Shown here piece by piece: positions 45,912-51,161 of a stretch of DNA of 51,161 nt (its first letter is position 1; the number at the start of each line of letters is the position of its first letter). The notes under the pieces are model-generated. The model was not told the DNA's origin. It saw nothing but the letters and a program-made list of their open reading frames with translations, and searched no databases. Origin of the DNA: Helicobacter bilis ATCC 51630 (GTDB taxonomy: Bacteria > Campylobacterota > Campylobacteria > Campylobacterales > Helicobacteraceae); assembly GCF_000686565.1 (NCBI RefSeq), contig NZ_JMKW01000014.1:1-51161 (forward strand), read 5' to 3'. The position numbers and the translations under genes were made by a program.

Positions 45912-47251
45912 TTATATTGTCCCCGGAATGAGTGAAAGAATCTCCTTCACACTCATACAAGAAGATTCCATCTCCTTGCTTCTATCAAACTCCAAAATCC
46001 CTTGTGCGACCTTTTGCATCGCTACAAATGAAGCCCTAAGCAAGTGATTAGCATAGATAATAATGTTTGCCCCTGCTTCGCCTAGCTCTTTTGCAGTGAT
46101 TTCATTAAAGCTTGTAGGCACGACTACCACAGGCGTTTTAGAATCTTTCTCTCTAAAGGCTTTGAGAAAAGCTAACACTTCATCAGGGCTTTTTTGGCGT
46201 GAATGTATCATTATGCCATCTGCCCCAGCGTTAATGTAGGCAAAAGTCCGCTTCAGTGCGTCTTCTTGCCCTTTGTCTAGTATCAAAGATTCAATGCGCG
46301 CGATAATCATAAAGTCTTGTGTAATCTGTGCGTTTTTCCCCGCTCTAATCTTGTCGCAAAAGACTTCAATGTCTTCTTGGGTTTGCTCTACATCATTGCC
46401 TAAAAGTGAGTTTTTCTTTAAGCCCGTTTTATCTTCAATGATGACAGCAGACACGCCTGTTCGCTCCAAACTTCTCACCGAAAAGACAAAATGTTCAATC
46501 TTACCGCCTGTGTCAGCATCATAGATTAAAGGTTTAGAGGTTACTTCAAAGATTTCATTAATGGTGTTTAGCGGCTTGTTAGCTCCACTGCTTCAATGTC
46601 TGGCTTACCCCTGCTTGTGCTATCTGTAAGGCTAGAACTCCAAAAGCCATCAAACTCTAGCTTTTTACCGCTAGATTCTACACAAGCATTTTGTGCGATA
46701 AGGGCAGATATGGCGGAGTGTGTCTCGCAGATTCTAAGTGGGGTTTTTGCATTCACAAGTCGGCGTAAAAGCGAAAGTCTAGCATTTGTGCTGATACCAA
46801 TCGCCCTTGCATCAAGGTTTAGCTGTGTGGAGATTATGCCCTCTATGTAGCTAGGCTCTATAAGCTCACCGCAATTTAGCTCTTGCAAGGTATCAATGAC
46901 ATTTTGACGCGTTTTACTCTGTGTGCCACTTTTCCAATCATCGCCGTGGATTACATAGCGAGGCTTTAAGGAGCGGATATTGCCCTCATAACTCAATGTA
47001 TCTTGCGGGATAACTCTATCAATCTCTTTTAAATGGCTAATGACTTCATAGCGTTGGTCGTAGTTCATATAGGGTAGTCGCTTATATGAGGCTATTGCCT
47101 TATCGGTCAAAAGCCCTAGCACGACTTCGCCCTTTTTGCCCTCGCTAGATTCTAAAGAATCTGCGAGTTCTCTTGCGATTTTTAGGATATTGATATGTCC
47201 GGGGTGGATTAAATCTGCCGCCATAGCGACATAGATTATTGGAGGTTTCAT
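45912..47251 (-). pseudogene. aepX: Cytidylyltransferase-PEP mutase fusion, single-base frameshift
   Basis: Two adjoining frames make one protein of about 446 residues. Frame 1 (47251-46568) has an N-terminal nucleotidyltransferase domain (HPGH at residues 16-19; GIISTQLN, an ISTT-type motif) and the beginning of PEP mutase (FDGFWSSSLTDSTSRGKPDI, EAVELTSR). It meets TAA at 46570-46568. Dropping back one base continues LNTINEIFEVTSKPLIYDAD and then the mutase signature EDKTGLKKNSLLG, ARIESLILDKG and ANIIIYANHLLRA to 45912. One missing base near 46570-46573 explains the break. PEP mutase makes phosphonopyruvate; the transferase half would activate the phosphonate with CTP. It could be a sequencing error, a phase event or true loss. 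Start behind AAGGAGCAGACA. Confidence 0.88.
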
Positions 47252-47293
47252 TGTCTGCTCCTTGAGTAGATTTTACAAAGAACAGAAACAACA

Positions 47294-48170
47294 CTAAAAC
47301 TTAAAGCGCTCCTTTCTTGCGATAATGCGGATAAAGTAGTCATCTTCACCATTAAATGGTGCAAAGCCTTTGTTTTCCATTGCGTAAAGAGTTTTAAAAC
47401 AATACACAATAAGCATATTACCCCCCCCCCCCCATAGTTATTGTATGGGTATCTGCTTGAGTGTTGCTTGTATCATCTGCTTTTTGATTTATTGTTTCTT
47501 GCATTGCGTTATTTGAGCTAAAACGCAAGGTTTCAATCTCTTGCAATGTTTGAGTGAAGTTTAAGAATCTGCGGTAGTGATTATCATAAATAAATGCGTT
47601 TGTCTCACCTTCTACCGCCTTACCCTTGCCACAAAGGCTATTTTTCTCGCCTCTCACTTCAATAGCTAGGATTCCACCCTCTTTACAATATTTAAGGCAA
47701 TCTGCCAAGGTTTTATCTTGTTGAGCTTTATTGACAAAATGCAGGGTAAAACGAGAGTAGATACAATCAAATTGTTGTTGAAAACTAAAGGAATCTAATT
47801 GTGTAAAATCCCCGCATAGAAAGTGGGGATTGTTTTGTGAATCTGATCTTTGCTCCGCTTCTTGTGTGGATTCTGTGTGGCTTTGTTTAGAATCTTGCTG
47901 CGTTTCTACATAATCATTTAAAAATGCAATCTCTTCTTGCACTTGATCTATGGCGGTTGTATCTATGCCATTATTTGCAAAATAGAGACTATCTCGCCCA
48001 TTACCACAACCTAGCTCAAGAAGAGATGGGGTATTAGATTTTGTGCGTTTATTAGTATCACAATTTATGGATTCTAACAAATAGTTTTTATACACAAATT
48101 TTGCAAAAAGTGATGGTTCTACACCGATTTTGTGCCCACTATAAAATTCACGCCAATATGTTTTGTCCAT
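47294..48170 (-). CDS. SAM-dependent methyltransferase, phase-variable, in the off register
   Basis: A class I methyltransferase with the SAM loop LLELGCGNGRDSLYFANNGI and IYSRFTLHFVN. In the sequence as given it stops at 47418, just after a G13 tract (…HTITMGGGG, 250 residues). With 12 or 15 G the frame would go on through KTLYAMENKGFAPFNGEDDY and FIRIIARKERFKF to a stop at 47294-47296. That tail is the conserved end of this methyltransferase family (GFAPF..ED..IRI.A.K), so the full gene is 48170-47294 and this copy is out of phase. It follows the YidC-sulfatase gene by 46 bases and precedes aepX by 42, all one operon. Methylation of the phosphonate or its carrier is inference. Confidence 0.85.
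47421..47433 (-). repeat. C13/G13 phase-variation tract in the methyltransferase gene
   Basis: Thirteen G on the coding (minus) strand, within codons near the 3' end. The register present ends translation at once; a loss of one G or gain of two restores a conserved C-terminus. Confidence 0.92.
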
Positions 48171-48216
48171 ATTTTATCCTTTCTGGGTATTTTACTATCT
48201 TCTTATTAGACAATTG

Positions 48217-51075
48217 TTAATGCTTTATCCCATCAATCTTTAATGTGTCATCTTTAACTTCTTCTGTGATATCTTGCCAACTATTTTCATCATAAATATT
48301 ACCTTTGACTTGGAAATAATGGTCAATAATCCATTCGTTTTTTTGTGTTTTTTTTAGATCGCTTGTAATCGGGGTTGCAGTAATAATTTTTCTATTGTTT
48401 GGATAATTTTTAAGTATATTCTTTGGCACATTAGGACAACCATTAGGAAGATTTTCGCAAAAAATGCTTGAAATATCATAATTTGCCATAAGTCTAGAAT
48501 CTACTTTTAACTCTCCGCTTGTATTAAAATCTTTAAATAAAAATATGGTTTCGGGTCGCCCATTTTTTTCTATTATAAAGCGTGGTATTCCCATACTATC
48601 TGGTGATCCATGATCGCTTACGATAAGTATCTGCGTGTTATTGTAAATTGCATTATCTTTAAGCCATTGTATAAGATAATCGAGATAATTTAATGCGCAT
48701 GCTTCAGAATCATAATGTTTGAAGAAGAAGTCTCGTTCGCCTTGATAGCTATATGACATTGTTTCTTTATGTGGATGGTCATGCCATGCCGTTTTGTTGG
48801 CAAGTTGATTTTTTGGTCCTTGAAATAAGCATTTTTTTCCATTGTAATACATGGCATATGGGGGATGAGTAATACATGTATGCAAGTATTTAAAAGTTGG
48901 CTTTTTAGATTCTGTATTGTGCAAATGGGTAAAAGCATACATTGATGAAGTATATCCTAACGATCCTCTAACGTTTGGGTCCATGATTCTGTAGCCCAAC
49001 CCCTTATATCGGAACCATTTTCCATTGTTATATATTTTAGAACGCAATGCTTCTGGACTAAAACGAAATGTCCCATAACTTAATAAGCGTTTATATATCG
49101 CTGCATTACCTTCATTTGCAAGTTTGAAAGCAATTGTGTCTTCCGGGTGGTGTGTAAGATAATAGTCGATATAGGCATATCCATTTTGTGTTACAAAAAT
49201 ATTTTGATTATAAGCCTGTATGTATTTGGCTGCTTTGGCCGATTCCCCCATAAAATACCCCACATCATAGCCGTTCTTTACAAAAGTATCACCTATAACA
49301 CCAAAGGCTTCAGTGATACTATCATCAAGATTATCTTTTCTGGCATTCATATTATATACAGCATAATGCTCCCCGCCGATAAGCGTAGCAATACTATGAA
49401 TAGTAGAGTTTGTCGTAGATATAGCGTTATCAAATAGCACAAAGCCATCAAGCTGTGTTTTAAACTCTGGGAATTGCTCTAAGAGTGGATGCATATGTGA
49501 GCCACTGAATGCATCAAGCACCATAACTATGATATTCTTTTCAGTCTTAGAGTAAGAGAATAATTCTTTTTCATAAGGTTGCAGATTGTTATCCTCTGCA
49601 ACAAGGCTTTTTGGGACTATATAAGTTTTATTTGCTTCCATAATATTAAAGAAAGATATAACACTTAGCACACAAAGACTAATGAGACTAACACTAAAAA
49701 TACTCTTCAGCCATTTAAAACAAAAATACACAATCGCTACACTTGCTATAAAAGCACACAAGGCATATAAAAGATTATTTGGATTATTAAACTCTGGTTT
49801 TTGTAAGACAAAATGATCCATAGCCCCATAATCACCTACAAAAATAAATGTATTGATGACCCCGATAAGAAATAATATGCTTGCAACATATACACCAAAC
49901 TTAAAAAGTCGTGTTTTATAAAAAAAGCTTGTAATATAGATAACCATAAAGCTAGAACAAAGGAATGCACCAAATAAAACTGCTAGTGTTTGATATGTTT
50001 GGCTTGTGTCAAATTGAGAGACATCACTGCTATAAATAGCATAAGGGCTAAAGACACATATTATAAAGCAGATATTAAGAATAGCTAGAATGCTAATATT
50101 GCGATAATTTGTATAGGCTTTAGAATCTAGGGCGGTGTATGGGGTGAAAATGTTAAATAATAGAGTCTTAAATTTTCCTTGTAGTTTTGTGGATTGTGTG
50201 TTTTTAGGGTTTTGGCTTGGATTTGCAGTTTTAGAATCTAGCTTAGATTCTGTATTTTGAGAATCCACAATTCTAGTGTTAGAGTCTCGGCATTCTAAGG
50301 ATTGAGATGAGAAATTAGGGTTGTGCAAGTCTTGCGAATGAGGCGTATTGGACATACACCGCAGTGAGTAAGGCGAAGCACTCCCTGATTTATCGCTCAA
50401 TACTGAATGCCTTTTATTTCTACATTGCTTAAATATCTCTTTAAACAACGCAAACGCCATATTACAAGTCCAATATAATACTAACGCACTCGGCATACTA
50501 TAAAGTAGCACCAAGAATAATAAGGCAATCAAACTCCCTTGCACTCTCGCACCTAGCTCTTTTGAGCTATAAAAGACATTGATTAAAGTAAAAATAGTCA
50601 TAAGTAAAGGCAGTATATGGATACTTAAACCAAATAACATAATAGAATCTGGTTTGCTTAAATCATCTATCCATAGAAAGCGGACACTTTGCAAATACTC
50701 CGCATTCTCTACTAAATGAATCATTGCAATAAAAAATGGAATTTGTAATGCTAATCCCCCTAAGCCAAATAAGGCAAAAATGGGGTGAAAATGCCTTTGC
50801 TTATAGAGTGTGCGGATATAGCTTTGCAGTTCTGCACCTTTAAATACTCTTTTAAACTCTTTAATCTTACTATCACATTGTGCTTTTAACACTCCAAAGG
50901 AAGCCACTTTTTTATCAAAGTAAAAAGTGAGTTTTAGCATAAAAAGCTGCATTATAAGAGAGAGTAAAATAATGCTTATGCCATAATTCTTAGTTGCCTT
51001 AAAAAGTGTAAATAAAGCCCACTCAAGCACCTGTTCTACTGGAAATATAAAAATATAATATAAAATCTCTAGCAT
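48217..51075 (-). CDS. YidC-type insertase fused to a sulfatase/phosphoethanolamine-transferase-type domain
   Basis: A 952-residue membrane protein. Residues about 1-215 are a YidC/Oxa1 core (YGISIILLSLIMQLFMLKLT, FGLGGLALQIPFFIAMIHLV, FLWIDDLSKPDSI, MPSALVLYWTCNMAF) without the large periplasmic P1 domain. The conserved positive residue of the second helix (Arg366 in E. coli YidC) is Gln43. A repeat-rich linker (about 221-287) contains a 123-base element. About five more membrane helices follow (300-470). Residues about 510-910 are an alkaline phosphatase/sulfatase-superfamily domain: NIIVMVLDAFSG (metal Asp), TTNSTIHSIATLIGG (likely nucleophile) and LIVSDHGSPD. Family members transfer phosphoethanolamine or phosphoglycerol to lipids and glycans. 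It starts seven bases inside the preceding gene, so is translationally coupled. Confidence 0.85.
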   Translation of the reverse strand: MLEILYYIFIFPVEQVLEWALFTLFKATKNYGISIILLSLIMQLFMLKLTFYFDKKVASFGVLKAQCDSKIKEFKRVFKGAELQSYIRTLYKQRHFHPIFALFGLGGLALQIPFFIAMIHLVENAEYLQSVRFLWIDDLSKPDSIMLFGLSIHILPLLMTIFTLINVFYSSKELGARVQGSLIALLFLVLLYSMPSALVLYWTCNMAFALFKEIFKQCRNKRHSVLSDKSGSASPYSLRCMSNTPHSQDLHNPNFSSQSLECRDSNTRIVDSQNTESKLDSKTANPSQNPKNTQSTKLQGKFKTLLFNIFTPYTALDSKAYTNYRNISILAILNICFIICVFSPYAIYSSDVSQFDTSQTYQTLAVLFGAFLCSSFMVIYITSFFYKTRLFKFGVYVASILFLIGVINTFIFVGDYGAMDHFVLQKPEFNNPNNLLYALCAFIASVAIVYFCFKWLKSIFSVSLISLCVLSVISFFNIMEANKTYIVPKSLVAEDNNLQPYEKELFSYSKTEKNIIVMVLDAFSGSHMHPLLEQFPEFKTQLDGFVLFDNAISTTNSTIHSIATLIGGEHYAVYNMNARKDNLDDSITEAFGVIGDTFVKNGYDVGYFMGESAKAAKYIQAYNQNIFVTQNGYAYIDYYLTHHPEDTIAFKLANEGNAAIYKRLLSYGTFRFSPEALRSKIYNNGKWFRYKGLGYRIMDPNVRGSLGYTSSMYAFTHLHNTESKKPTFKYLHTCITHPPYAMYYNGKKCLFQGPKNQLANKTAWHDHPHKETMSYSYQGERDFFFKHYDSEACALNYLDYLIQWLKDNAIYNNTQILIVSDHGSPDSMGIPRFIIEKNGRPETIFLFKDFNTSGELKVDSRLMANYDISSIFCENLPNGCPNVPKNILKNYPNNRKIITATPITSDLKKTQKNEWIIDHYFQVKGNIYDENSWQDITEEVKDDTLKIDGIKH
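50289..50411 (-). repeat. In-frame palindromic element, family B, 123 bases
   Basis: Same length and same ends as 44534-44656 (GGCATTCTAAGGATTGAGAT ... CGCTCAATACTGAATGCC). Reads SSQSLECRDSNTRIVDS in the linker after the YidC domain; NTRIVDS also occurs in the decarboxylase fusion. Confidence 0.85.
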
Positions 51076-51161
51076 AGCTTCCCTTTCTCTAGTCCTTTTT
51101 CTAGCATAGTATCTAGCTCCCTTAGCCTTGCTACAAGGGCGATTTGTGGTTTTAGTCTAGA
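51069..51161 (-). CDS. C-terminal end of a gene entering from the right edge
   Basis: The last 30 residues of a minus-strand gene (SRLKPQIALVARLRELDTML then EKGLEKGKLC). It ends TGC TAG, overlapping the ATG of the YidC fusion by seven bases, which indicates translational coupling in one operon. The family is not recognisable from this fragment. Confidence 0.65.
   Translation of the reverse strand, partial: SRLKPQIALVARLRELDTMLEKGLEKGKLC

Noticed and set aside
45757-45960. Minus-strand 67-codon frame between the mutase and decarboxylase genes
   Set aside because: It overlaps the end of the PEP mutase frame and its middle is the nested palindrome at 45812-45860, so it is an artefact of the repeat.
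46478-47251. Reading the mutase region as two separate genes (cytidylyltransferase and PEP mutase)
   Set aside because: Frame 1 already contains the first conserved mutase segment (FDGFWSSSLTDSTSRGKPDI) and the second frame has no start signal before the next conserved block, so one frameshifted gene explains it better.
1-51161. CRISPR arrays, insertion sequences, tRNA or rRNA genes, prophage genes
   Set aside because: I found no regularly spaced direct repeats, transposase or integrase motifs, or cloverleaf with a TTCRANY loop. Only the SRP RNA is supported as an RNA gene.

Overview
The window is AT-rich DNA from an epsilonproteobacterium, most likely an enterohepatic Helicobacter. I infer this from the gene content and order (tolB-pal-cpoB-slyD, rpmJ-rpsM-rpsK-rpsD-rpoA-rplQ, miaB next to a DUF374 acyltransferase, a FrxA-like nitroreductase), long G homopolymers, and the very frequent word AGAATCT/AGATTCT. 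I cannot name the species from sequence alone.

Layout. 1-13 kb: a zinc/manganese-type ABC permease, an ADP-forming acyl-CoA synthetase, rsmI, an exported protein of unknown role, lpxD, a large kinase-phosphatase protein with a decayed RNA-ligase-like tail, pabB, miaB and a lysophospholipid acyltransferase. 13-25 kb: a SUFU-domain protein facing the other way, clpB behind a CIRCE-like operator, the Tol-Pal segment with slyD, an MFS exporter and the ribosomal protein/rpoA operon. 25-39 kb: a gene-poor 0.9 kb gap, a small outer-membrane protein, a nitroreductase, nrdA overlapping an RNase R gene, membrane proteins, a DASS transporter, a pseudouridine synthase, ald, SRP RNA and an MnmC-like methyltransferase. 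39.6-43.1 kb: a decayed region (a frameshifted gene remnant, a G13 tract) interrupted by prfB.

43.1-51.2 kb, minus strand: the most unusual part. A tightly spaced operon reads, in transcription order: the end of an unknown gene; a YidC-type insertase fused to a sulfatase/phosphoethanolamine-transferase-type domain; a SAM methyltransferase whose C-terminus is switched by a G13 tract; a cytidylyltransferase-PEP mutase fusion interrupted by a single-base frameshift; and a phosphonopyruvate decarboxylase-phosphonoacetaldehyde reductase fusion. Together these would make 2-hydroxyethylphosphonate from PEP, activate it with CTP, and possibly methylate it and install it on an envelope molecule. In this genome copy the pathway looks switched off or decaying: the methyltransferase is out of phase, the mutase is frameshifted and the decarboxylase lacks much of its PYR domain.

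A second theme is in-frame palindromic repeats. At least two families (about 76-80 bp and exactly 123 bp) sit inside open coding sequences (pabB, the DASS transporter, the decarboxylase fusion, the YidC fusion). They add low-complexity segments between domains, much like Rickettsia palindromic elements.
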